Source: JAJPXC01 sp964562375 (GTDB lineage: Bacteria; Bacteroidota; Bacteroidia; Bacteroidales; Muribaculaceae). From it: a stretch of DNA of 14,427 bases. Each line of letters starts with the position of its first letter. The stretch's first letter is position 1. Shown here in pieces: positions 1 to 5,693 of the stretch. The translations under genes and the position numbers were made by a program. The notes below the pieces were generated by a model. The model did not search any database. It saw nothing but the letters and a program-made list of their open reading frames with translations, and had not been told where the DNA came from. Location of the stretch: NCBI GenBank assembly GCA_964562375.1, contig CAZLSW010000076.1:1-14427 (forward strand), read 5' to 3'.

Positions 1-138
1 CCCACATTATCAAATAATTATGCCACTTTTTTATCCCGAACTGGGGTAAATTGCAAAATTGAAGGCGATGCATTGCAATCTTTCGATTCACGCATGGCTT
101 TTCGACTGCAAATTTCCGTGAAAATCACGCGTTAATGC
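1..138. other. Leading stretch without a recognisable gene
   Basis: I see no convincing coding region on either strand. The first 100 bases are AT-richer than the genes and have no clear promoter. Around 103-137 there is a degenerate, shortened relative of the 53-bp repeat that follows: it has the CGACTG start and the AAATCACGCGTTAATG end, but the middle differs. The whole gene-free stretch 1-398 is accounted for by this segment, the 53-bp units at 139-244, the double-hairpin relative at 249-326 and the inverted unit at 328-382. Confidence 0.5.
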
Positions 139-244
139 CGACTGAAATCGGGGGAAATCGGGGGAAATCGAGGGAAATCACTCGTTTATGGCGACTGAAA
201 TCGATTTAAATCGACTTATGTCGAATGAAATCACGCGTTTATGG
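139..244 (+). repeat. Left array: two 53-bp higher-order repeat units
   Basis: Two adjoining direct units, 139-191 and 192-244, are each exactly 53 bp. Each unit starts CGACT, then has four 10-bp sub-repeats of the form GAAATCGAnn (the last reads GAAATCACKC), and ends GTTTATGG. The same unit occurs three times in the same orientation at 1220-1378 and once inverted at 328-382, so the units enclose the four-helix-bundle gene. The 10-bp spacing places every ATCG word on the same face of the DNA helix. No function is known to me. Protein binding or a structured transcript are both possible. Confidence 0.85.
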
Positions 245-248
245 GGGT

Positions 249-326
249 GTCCCGCCGGCACGGCGGGACTTCCTGCCTAGCTGGGGACTTCCTGCCTAGC
301 TGGGGGGTTCCTGCCTAGATTGGGAT
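249..326. repeat. Partial double-hairpin element with three 19-bp tandem ends
   Basis: A perfect hairpin at 249-269 (arms GTCCCGCCG and CGGCGGGAC, loop GCA) is the right-hand half of the double-hairpin element seen complete at 4863-4933 and 7590-7660. It is followed by three tandem 19-bp copies (270-288, 289-307, 308-326) that begin TTCCTGCCTAG, matching the element's right end TTCCTACTTA. The left hairpin is missing. The element lies exactly between a direct 53-bp unit and an inverted one, as if it had been inserted at their junction. Confidence 0.8.
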
Positions 327-327
327 G

Positions 328-382
328 CCATTAACGGGCTCGATTTCAATCGATATCTTTCGATTTCAATCGATTTCAGTCG
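328..382 (-). repeat. Inverted copy of the 53-bp repeat unit
   Basis: Read on the minus strand, this 55-base segment starts CGACTGAAATCG, carries four GAAATCGA-like sub-repeats at about 10-bp spacing and ends TTAATGG. It is the same unit as at 139-244 and 1220-1378 but in the opposite orientation. It lies 16 bases beyond the stop codon of the four-helix-bundle gene, so that gene is bracketed by inverted repeats (328-382 against 1220-1272). Confidence 0.8.
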
Positions 383-398
383 ATCCCCTTGCGAAGCC

Positions 399-1142
399 TT
401 AGAGGATGTCGCGGGTGCCGTTGCAGGCGGGGTAGCGGGGGCAGGACCAGAATTCATGGCCTAGGTTGCGGCCTTTTTGCGCCGTTTTCTTCACCATGCG
501 GGCGCCGCATTTGGGGCATTCGGGTGCGTCGGGGGTGGCGGCTTGGCGGGCTTCGAGGCGCGCGACGGTGAGATTCTCGGTGAAACCGCCCTGCCGGGTG
601 AAGATCTCGGCTTGTTTTTGGAGTTGGCGGTTGAGTACCTGTAGCAGGCGGCCGCCAAGCACAAGGATGGCGTTGGCTATAGCGAATGGGTCGTCAATTT
701 TCAGCCAAGGGTCAAATCGGCTCTTTTGTCGCAGCACATGTGCGGTGAAGTCGCGCAAGAGATTGGGGCCGTAATTGGCTCCCTCGAGGCGCAAGGAGCG
801 GATTTCCTGCCACCGCGGGTCGTTGATTTCCCAAGCCAACTGTCCCTTGCGCATCAAGAAGTTGAGGTAATCGGCGTTGAGTTCGATGAGCGATCCGCGG
901 GCTACATCGGTAAGGCGCATTTCGGTTTCTTTGGATGTTTGGTGGCGAGCGAGGCCCTCGGCGATGTTTGAGCGCACCGATCGGGAGGCCATAAGGATTT
1001 GGTCCTTAAGGCGTGCGCAGGGATCGAGGTCGCGGGTGAGGAAGCGTTCGCAAAAGTCTTGGGAGGCAAGTTCAATGATATTAGCGAGAATATAGGAATC
1101 CATCCAGAGGTAGCTGGATGGCGACTTGAAATCGATGCTCAT
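399..1142 (-). CDS. Four-helix-bundle protein with C-terminal topoisomerase-type zinc ribbon
   Basis: A 247-residue protein. Residues about 10-120 resemble the four-helix-bundle family related to proteins encoded in 23S rRNA intervening sequences (TIGR02436 type), with the hallmark RSNIAEG followed by TSKETEMRLTDVA. A helical middle part, like the suffix seen in some Bacteroidales members, follows. The tail is a C4 zinc ribbon (Cys209, 212, 234, 240; CPKCG...SCPRYPAC) like the DNA-binding fingers of topoisomerase I. Both parts suggest nucleic-acid binding; the cellular role is unknown. I chose the ATG at 1142. The frame stays open to an ATG at 1271, but that extension only translates the flanking repeat (ISFDF, EKIEKIEK). 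The ATG at 1103 is a shorter alternative. The gene stands alone, enclosed by 53-bp repeats. There is no reverse transcriptase, rRNA or transposase nearby. Confidence 0.8.
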   Translation of the reverse strand: MSIDFKSPSSYLWMDSYILANIIELASQDFCERFLTRDLDPCARLKDQILMASRSVRSNIAEGLARHQTSKETEMRLTDVARGSLIELNADYLNFLMRKGQLAWEINDPRWQEIRSLRLEGANYGPNLLRDFTAHVLRQKSRFDPWLKIDDPFAIANAILVLGGRLLQVLNRQLQKQAEIFTRQGGFTENLTVARLEARQAATPDAPECPKCGARMVKKTAQKGRNLGHEFWSCPRYPACNGTRDIL

Positions 1143-1219
1143 GTTTTTAAGGTTGATCGAGGCAAAAGTAGAGGAAAATCTCGGATTGCCAAAATTTTTC
1201 TCGATTTTTTCGATTTTTT

Positions 1220-1378
1220 CGACTGAAATCGAGGGAAATCGGGGGAAATCGAATGAAATCACGCGATTCATTCGACTGAAATCGATTTATATCGACTGAA
1301 ATCGAATGAAATCACGCGTTAATGGCGACTGAAATCGAATGATATCGATTTAAATCGATTGAAATCACTCGTTTATGG
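1220..1378 (+). repeat. Right array: three 53-bp higher-order repeat units
   Basis: Three adjoining direct units of exactly 53 bp, 1220-1272, 1273-1325 and 1326-1378, have the same architecture as the left array. The array ends 9 bases before the stop codon of the symporter gene and begins upstream of the start of the four-helix-bundle gene, so it may carry that gene's promoter. A T-rich run with TCGA every 9 bp (1201-1219) precedes it. The palindrome ATCGATTTAAATCGAT occurs inside the third unit. There are no unique spacers, so this is not a CRISPR array. Confidence 0.88.
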
Positions 1379-1387
1379 GAGCTGAGG

Positions 1388-2776
1388 TTAGTGCCAGGAG
1401 GGGAAGCGGGGATCCTGGAAGAGGGGGTCGAGGCCGCGGCGGCGCTGGTTGCAGTAGTCGCGGAGGAGCCAAACGGCCAGGGGGCCAAGCACGGCGATGG
1501 CCGCGAGGTTGCACAGTGTCATGAGTCCCATCGTCAGGTCGGCCAAGGCCCACACGAAGTCGAGCGAGGCCACCGAGCCGGTCATCACCAGCGCTCCCAC
1601 CAGCAATCGATAGGCGGTGATCCACCCGCGCCGCGGGGTGATGAACCGCAGGTTGGTCTCCCCGTAATAGTAGTTGGCCACGATCGAGGTGAAGGCGAAG
1701 AAAAAGATAATCACGGCCACGAAGGATGAGCCAGCCGACATGCCAAGTTCCTCATCCAACGCCTGTTGCGTAAGGTTGATACCCGAGGCGCCGCAGTCGT
1801 AGATGCCCGAGAGGAGGATGATGATGGCCGTGCAGGTGCAGATGATGAGCGTGTCGGTGAAGACGGCGAACGTCTGGATAAGGCCCTGTTTTACGGGATG
1901 TGAGACGGATGCCGTGGCGGCGACGTTAGGCGCCGAGCCCTCGCCGGCCTCGTTGCTGAATAGGCCTCGTTTCACGCCCATGATCACGGCCATACCCATG
2001 CCGGCGCCGGCGGCTTGGGAAAGTCCCCAGGCCGATTCCCAGATGAGCCGCAGTGCGCCCGGCACGCGGTCGAAGTTGACGATGAGGATGACGATGGCCA
2101 GGATGATGTAGGCGATGGCCATGACGGGTACGACGACCTCGCTGACGCGCGAGATGCGCTGGATCCCACCCCAGATGATAACGAGGGTGAGCAGGGTGAT
2201 GGCCGCGCCGAGCCACCACTCGTCGACGCCCCAGGCGGCGCATGCGGCAGCGGTGATTGTGTTGGCTTGCACCGAGTTAAAGGCCAAACCGAAGGTGACG
2301 GTGATCAAGATGGCGAACGTCACGGCCCACCAACGCTTGCCGATGCCGTGGAGGATGTAGTAGGCGGGTCCGCCCATGAACGAGCGCTCGCCCTTCACCT
2401 TATATAATTGGGCGAGTGTCGACTCGATGAACGCCGAGGCGGCTCCGAGCAGGGCGATGATCCACATCCACAGTACGGCGCCGGGACCGCCGATGGCGAT
2501 GGCCGTGGCCACGCCGGCGAGGTTGCCGGTGCCGACGCGCGAGGCGATCGACACGGCGAAGGCTTGGAACGACGAAATCTTGTGGCGGTCGTCAAGCCGG
2601 CCTTGGCGGGGGTCGTCGTGCTTCTGGCCGGAGCGGGCGAGCAGTCGCAGCATCTCAGGCAGGAGGCGAATCTGTACGCCGCGGGTAGTGATGGTGAACC
2701 ACACCGCGGCGGCGAGCAACAGTGCGATGAGCAGGTAGGTCCACAACCAGTCGTTGATGAGGTTTAGCGCATCCAT
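1388..2776 (-). CDS. Alanine/glycine:cation symporter (AGCS family)
   Basis: A 462-residue inner-membrane transporter expected to take up alanine or glycine with Na+ (or H+). Hydrophobic segments run through the whole length, about ten to eleven in number. The AGCS signature is clear: SRVGTGNLAGVATAIAIGG at residues 80-98 with PGAVLWMW directly after, then FMGGPAYYI, and GLFSNEAGEGSAPNVAATA further on. The C-terminal LDPLFQDP tail is also usual. The start at 2776 gives the typical N-terminus (MDALNLINDWLWTYL). The frame continues upstream to 2845, but that extension is not hydrophobic and does not look like family sequence. Length is normal. It is a single gene facing away from greA; I could not find a consensus promoter for it. 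The exact substrate cannot be read from the sequence. Confidence 0.93.
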   Translation of the reverse strand: MDALNLINDWLWTYLLIALLLAAAVWFTITTRGVQIRLLPEMLRLLARSGQKHDDPRQGRLDDRHKISSFQAFAVSIASRVGTGNLAGVATAIAIGGPGAVLWMWIIALLGAASAFIESTLAQLYKVKGERSFMGGPAYYILHGIGKRWWAVTFAILITVTFGLAFNSVQANTITAAACAAWGVDEWWLGAAITLLTLVIIWGGIQRISRVSEVVVPVMAIAYIILAIVILIVNFDRVPGALRLIWESAWGLSQAAGAGMGMAVIMGVKRGLFSNEAGEGSAPNVAATASVSHPVKQGLIQTFAVFTDTLIICTCTAIIILLSGIYDCGASGINLTQQALDEELGMSAGSSFVAVIIFFFAFTSIVANYYYGETNLRFITPRRGWITAYRLLVGALVMTGSVASLDFVWALADLTMGLMTLCNLAAIAVLGPLAVWLLRDYCNQRRRGLDPLFQDPRFPSWH

Positions 2777-2829
2777 CGTCTTTTTAACATAACGACAACC
2801 ACAAAAGTTTATTGTCGACTGGAAGGCTT

Positions 2830-2906
2830 GACCACGAAACGACACGAAAAAATCACAAAAACCGAGAAGTCTGAATTTTCGTGACTTTTTATGTTAGTTT
2901 GTGGTT
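2830..2906. repeat. Long imperfect palindrome (CACRAA-word type)
   Basis: The left arm starting GACCACGAAACGACACGAAA and a right arm ending GTTTGTGGTTA pair over about 35 bases with few mismatches, around a short loop near 2864-2874. The design (repeated ACCAC, GACAC and CAC words followed by A runs) is shared with the palindrome at 5572-5637 and more loosely with 11274-11339. It lies between the divergent symporter and greA genes. The gap 2777-3126 otherwise holds the greA promoter and leader hairpins. Confidence 0.75.
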
Positions 2907-2941
2907 AAAATTGCATAGTTAAAAGGCAGGGGAGAGAAAAT

Positions 2942-2972
2942 TTTGTGGATTGGAAAAAAGTGGTTATCTTTG
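2942..2972 (+). promoter_or_regulatory. Bacteroidetes-type promoter for greA
   Basis: TTTG at 2942-2945 and TATCTTTG at 2965-2972 are separated by 19 bp. This matches the established Bacteroidetes sigma-ABfr pattern of a -33 TTTG and a -7 TAnnTTTG. Transcription would start near 2977-2980, giving greA an untranslated leader of about 150 nt that contains the hairpins at 2994-3056. Confidence 0.8.
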
Positions 2973-2993
2973 CCGTCGAAAGAATATGAGCGA

Positions 2994-3056
2994 CCGCCAC
3001 GAGGGCGGCAAAGAAGGGGTCCCGGCGACAGAAAGTCGGGGTTCTTTTGTTTTTTG
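2994..3056 (+). terminator. Terminator-like double hairpin in the greA leader (attenuator or small RNA end)
   Basis: Two hairpins lie just after the promoter. The first has arms CCGCC (2994-2998) and GGCGG (3004-3008). The second has CGAC (3026-3029) with GTCG (3035-3038), CCC with GGG, and, across a bulge, AAGAA (3011-3015) with TTCTT (3042-3046). A T-rich run follows at once (3045-3056). This has the shape of an intrinsic terminator about 70 nt before the greA start. It could be an attenuator for greA or the 3' end of a small RNA of about 80 nt. I do not recognise the RNA family. Confidence 0.5.
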
Positions 3057-3126
3057 TCTATCGTGGAAACCGCTCGGCAGCCTTTCGCGAAAAATGAATA
3101 TTGTCTTACTTTAAAATCATACGACC

Positions 3127-3597
3127 ATGCCTATCACGTTTATGACCAAGGAAGGTTACAAGAAGAAAATGGAGGAAATCGCTTATCTTGAATCGGTTAA
3201 GCGACCCGAGATATCGCGCGCGATCGCCGAGGCCCGCGACAAGGGCGACTTGTCGGAGAACGCCGAATACGACGCCGCCAAGGAGGCCCAGGGCCTGCTG
3301 GAGATGAAGATAGCCCAGCTGAAGGACCTGGTGGCCAGCGCCCGCATCATCGACGAGAGCAAATTGAACACCGAGGAGGTGCAGATCATGAACCGCGTGA
3401 AGATCAAGGACCACGCGACGGGTGCCACCCTGGAGTACACGATCGTTGCCGACTCGGAGGCCAACCTCAAGGAGAAGAAGATCGCGTCGTCGACCCCGAT
3501 CGCCCAGGGTCTGCTGGGCCACAAGCTCGGCGAGATTGTCGACATCAAGGTGCCCTCGGGTATCAAGAAATTCGAGATAGTGGAGATTTCATTCTAA
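3127..3597 (+). CDS. Transcription elongation factor GreA
   Basis: A 156-residue cytoplasmic factor that enters the secondary channel of RNA polymerase and triggers cleavage of backtracked RNA, rescuing stalled complexes. Residues 1 to about 75 form the N-terminal coiled coil. Its acidic tip reads GDLSENAEYDAAKE, with Asp41 and Glu44 at the same numbers as in E. coli GreA. Residues from about 80 form the FKBP-like C-terminal domain, ending STPIAQGLLGHKLGEIVDI and KKFEIVEISF. Length is normal. The promoter at 2942-2972 and a terminator at 3601-3629 suggest an independent transcript, possibly attenuated in its leader. There is no GreB signature. The start ATG is the only sensible one. Confidence 0.97.
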   Translation: MPITFMTKEGYKKKMEEIAYLESVKRPEISRAIAEARDKGDLSENAEYDAAKEAQGLLEMKIAQLKDLVASARIIDESKLNTEEVQIMNRVKIKDHATGATLEYTIVADSEANLKEKKIASSTPIAQGLLGHKLGEIVDIKVPSGIKKFEIVEISF

Positions 3598-3600
3598 TCG

Positions 3601-3629
3601 GCCCCCAAACCCCTGGAGCGGGGGCTTTT
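3601..3629 (+). terminator. Intrinsic terminator after greA
   Basis: GCCCCC (3601-3606) pairs with GGGGGC (3620-3625), and TTTT follows directly. It begins 4 nt after the greA stop codon. The stem is short but GC-only. Confidence 0.8.
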
Positions 3630-3672
3630 AGATAGCCCCGTTGATCCTTTAATCCTTTCCTCCTTTAAAGAT

Positions 3673-3730
3673 TTAAAGCATTAAAGCATTAAAGCATTAA
3701 ACTGAAAACTGAAAACTGAAAACTGAAAAC
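3673..3730. repeat. Adjoining 8-bp and 7-bp tandem repeats before the HIT gene
   Basis: TTAAAGCA is repeated three and a half times (3673-3700), then ACTGAAA four times with a partial fifth copy (3701-3730). The tract ends 8 bases before the ATG of the HIT gene, so it forms that gene's leader. No consensus promoter could be placed inside it. Copy number of such tracts can vary between strains. Confidence 0.9.
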
Positions 3731-3738
3731 TTCCCGTT

Positions 3739-4134
3739 ATGGCAAGCATATTTTCCAAGATAATCGCTGGGGAGATCCCCTGCTACAAAGTGGCCGAGGA
3801 CGACAAGCATATCGCGTTCCTCGACATCAACCCCGTCGCCCCGGGGCACACGCTGGTGGTGCCCAAGCGCGAGGTAAGCTATATCTTCGACATGGACGAC
3901 CAGGAATTGGCCGAGTTTAACATCTTCGCCAAGCGCGTGGCCAAGGCTCTTGAGAAGGCCATCCCGTGCAAGCGCATCGGTATGACGGTGATTGGCCTGG
4001 AGGTGCCCCATGCCCATATCCACCTGATTCCCATCAACGTGGAGGCCGACATGGCGTTCAACAAGGAGCGCCCGCAGGTTGACAAGACCCTGATGCAAGC
4101 CATCGCGACGAGCGTCGCCAAGGAGTTTGTGTAA
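3739..4134 (+). CDS. HIT-family protein (HINT-like nucleoside phosphoramidase or hydrolase)
   Basis: A 131-residue cytoplasmic enzyme of the histidine-triad superfamily. The active-site motif HAHIHLIP lies at residues 91-98, preceded by GLEVP. The N-terminal FSKIIAGEIPCYKVAEDD, then FLDINPVAPGHTLVVPKR, are the usual HINT features. HINT enzymes hydrolyse AMP-lysine or other nucleoside phosphoramidates; the true substrate here is unknown. Its stop codon overlaps the murI start by one base (TAATG), so the two are almost certainly translated from one message. The C-terminal extension after the triad, about 33 residues, is usual for bacterial members. Confidence 0.94.
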   Translation: MASIFSKIIAGEIPCYKVAEDDKHIAFLDINPVAPGHTLVVPKREVSYIFDMDDQELAEFNIFAKRVAKALEKAIPCKRIGMTVIGLEVPHAHIHLIPINVEADMAFNKERPQVDKTLMQAIATSVAKEFV

Positions 4135-5030
4135 TGGAAGGCATAGTTAGCCCGTCCAAGGGCGGCCGCCCCAGCGCACCGATTGGCGTATTTGATTCGG
4201 GGTACGGCGGGTTGACCGTGCTCAAGGAGATTATGCGCGTGTTGCCCGAGCAGGAGTACCTGTACCTTGGCGACAACGCGCGTGCTCCCTACGGCACGCG
4301 GTCGTTCGACATCGTGTACCGGTTCACCCTTGACGCGGTGAAATACCTGTTCAATCAGGGGTGCCGACTGGTGGTGCTGGCGTGCAACACGGCGTCGGCC
4401 AAGGCGTTACGCAATATCCAGATGCTCGACCTGCCCAAGATAGACCCCGAGCGGCGCGTGCTCGGCGTAATCCGCCCCACGGTGGAAAAACTGCCCCAAC
4501 TCACACGCAACGGCCACATAGGCGTGCTAGGTACCCCTGGCACCATCCAGAGCCAGAGCTACGACCTTGAGATTCAGAAATTTTTCCCGCAGTACACCGT
4601 CACAGGCCACGGTTGCCCGATGTGGGTGCCGCTGGTGGAGAACCGCGAGGCCGACACCCCGGGTGCCGACTATTTTGTGGAGCAGGAGATACGGCGGCTG
4701 ATGCGCAAGGACCCCGAGATCGACACCATCATCCTTGGTTGCACCCATTATCCGTTGCTGATCGACAAGATTCGGCAATACGTGCCCGAGGGAGTCAGGA
4801 TCGTCCCCCAGGGGGAGATTGTGGCCGAGTCGCTGAAGGAGTATCTGGAGCGGCATCCGGGATTAAGTGGGATGTCGGGCCGTGTCGGCCCGACAGAAAC
4901 TGTCCCGCCGACACGGCGGGACGTCCAGCCTAACGTCACTTACCTCACTACCGAGAGCGCCGAGCGCTTCGGCGACATGGCGTCGCTCTTTTTGGGCAAG
5001 CCGGTTAAAGCTCGACGCGTCGAGCTTTAA
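4134..5030 (+). CDS. murI: Glutamate racemase
   Basis: A 298-residue enzyme that converts L- to D-glutamate for peptidoglycan synthesis. The two-cysteine racemase mechanism is supported by GVFDSGYGG (Asp21), YLGDNARAPYG, VLACNTASAKALR (Cys84) and ILGCTHYPLL (Cys203). The 15-residue tail before the first motif is within family variation. The start overlaps the HIT stop by one base. Residues 244-267 are encoded by a 71-bp double-hairpin repeat (4863-4933), which sits in the linker between KEYLERHPG and the conserved TYLTTESAERFGDMA; that stretch (for example GRVGPTETVPPTRRD) does not look like MurI. The last eight residues (VKARRVEL) come from a perfect palindrome that includes the stop. Both catalytic cysteines are intact, so the enzyme is probably active. 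recX follows after 38 bases. Confidence 0.95.
   Translation: MEGIVSPSKGGRPSAPIGVFDSGYGGLTVLKEIMRVLPEQEYLYLGDNARAPYGTRSFDIVYRFTLDAVKYLFNQGCRLVVLACNTASAKALRNIQMLDLPKIDPERRVLGVIRPTVEKLPQLTRNGHIGVLGTPGTIQSQSYDLEIQKFFPQYTVTGHGCPMWVPLVENREADTPGADYFVEQEIRRLMRKDPEIDTIILGCTHYPLLIDKIRQYVPEGVRIVPQGEIVAESLKEYLERHPGLSGMSGRVGPTETVPPTRRDVQPNVTYLTTESAERFGDMASLFLGKPVKARRVEL
4863..4933 (+). repeat. Full double-hairpin element inserted in frame within murI
   Basis: This is a 71-bp copy with ends TTAAGTGGGA and TCCAGCCTAA, hairpin one (GTCGGGCC, loop, GGCCCGAC) and hairpin two (GTCCCGCCG, ACA, CGGCGGGAC). It matches the intergenic copy at 7590-7660 in length, in both stems and in the middle ACAGnnnCTGT. It is read in the one frame that has no stop codon (TTA AGT ...), so the racemase continues through it. 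Confidence 0.9.
5005..5030. repeat. Perfect 26-bp palindrome over the murI stop codon
   Basis: TTAAAGCTCGACG is followed directly by its exact reverse complement, and the last three bases are the murI stop TAA. No T run follows (the next bases are CTAAAAGG), so it is not a classical terminator. It could be a 3' mRNA-stabilising hairpin, a bidirectional terminator or a cruciform. Confidence 0.9.
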
Positions 5031-5036
5031 CTAAAA

Positions 5037-5064
5037 GGCAAGAGGCAAGAGGCAAGAGGCAAGA
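5037..5064. repeat. Four GGCAAGA heptamers just before recX
   Basis: There are four perfect copies of GGCAAGA, ending 4 bases before the recX ATG at 5069. The purine-rich units lie where a ribosome binding site would be, so copy-number change would alter the leader without touching the reading frame. Confidence 0.95.
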
Positions 5065-5068
5065 GTAG

Positions 5069-5563
5069 ATGATGAAACGAGCGTTGAGCAAAGAAGAGGC
5101 GTGGGCTCGGGCCGAGCGAATGTGTTCGGCGAGCGAGTATTCGCTGTGGGAGATGCGGCGCAAGCTTGCGTCGTGGGGCGTCACGTCGCGCGACGCCCGG
5201 GAGATCCTGGAATACCTGGTCGACGAGCGCTACATCGACGACGCTCGCTTCGCGCGCAACTACGCGGCCGAGAAGCTCGAGCAGAGCCGCTGGGGGGCGC
5301 GGAAGATTTACGCGTCGCTCCGCGCCAAGGGGATTGACCATGACACGACCCAGGAAGCGCTGGGTGAGCTGGATTCTGAGCTTTACGACCGGGTGATGGT
5401 GGAGCTGATAGAGGCTAAGGTCGCTGCGGTAGGCGGTGATGATGGCAGTCCAAGGCCGGCCCCCAAAGGGCTTACGTATCCTGAGAAAGTGAAGATCGCG
5501 CGGTTTATGGGTCAGCGCGGGTTCGACCCCTCCACAACCATGAAACTTTTGAATAATGTTTAA
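5069..5563 (+). CDS. recX: Regulatory protein RecX
   Basis: A 164-residue cytoplasmic protein of the RecX family, which binds RecA and limits or modulates its filament and recombination activity. Recognisable parts are the first helical repeat CSASEYSLWEMRRKL (residues 19-33), the second with LEYLVDERYIDDARFARNY, then SRWGARKIYASLRAKGI. A third repeat near the end carries KIARFMGQRGF. Length is usual. There are two possible starts, ATG at 5069 and at 5072; the downstream one differs by a single Met. The leader consists of GGCAAGA heptamers. It lies 38 bases after murI and probably shares its transcript. recA is not in the window. Confidence 0.9.
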   Translation: MMKRALSKEEAWARAERMCSASEYSLWEMRRKLASWGVTSRDAREILEYLVDERYIDDARFARNYAAEKLEQSRWGARKIYASLRAKGIDHDTTQEALGELDSELYDRVMVELIEAKVAAVGGDDGSPRPAPKGLTYPEKVKIARFMGQRGFDPSTTMKLLNNV

Positions 5564-5571
5564 ATTTTATA

Positions 5572-5637
5572 GACCACAAAATGACACGAACAAGCACAAA
5601 AAATTTTTTGTGTCCCTTTTGTGTCCCTTTTGTGGTC
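5572..5637. repeat. Long palindrome between recX and comF
   Basis: The left arm (5572-5603) starts GACCACAAAATGACACGAAC and the right arm (5604-5637) ends CCCTTTTGTGGTC. The centre is A6 followed by T6. Pairing is nearly complete with a few mismatches. It resembles the palindrome at 2830-2906 in its outer GACCAC and inner GACACGAA words. The T-rich right arm means it may also end recX transcripts. Confidence 0.85.
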
Positions 5638-5693
5638 AAAAAGATCATTAACCCCCCATATTAATGTCCATAAGTGGTTTCTAAAGTATTGAT

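Noticed and set aside
399..571. Arginine/glycine-rich short plus-strand open frame
   Set aside because: It is the antisense of the zinc ribbon coding region; the composition is an effect of GC-rich complement codons.
399..1142. Diversity-generating retroelement (Avd-like protein)
   Set aside because: The fold family is related, but there is no reverse transcriptase, no template/variable repeat pair and no target gene with A-to-N changes in the window.
139..1378. CRISPR array
   Set aside because: The 53-bp units adjoin directly and have no unique spacers; each is internally repetitive, and no cas gene is present.
2777..2845. Longer N-terminus of the AGCS symporter
   Set aside because: The 23 extra residues have no family similarity or membrane character; the start at 2776 gives the usual AGCS beginning.
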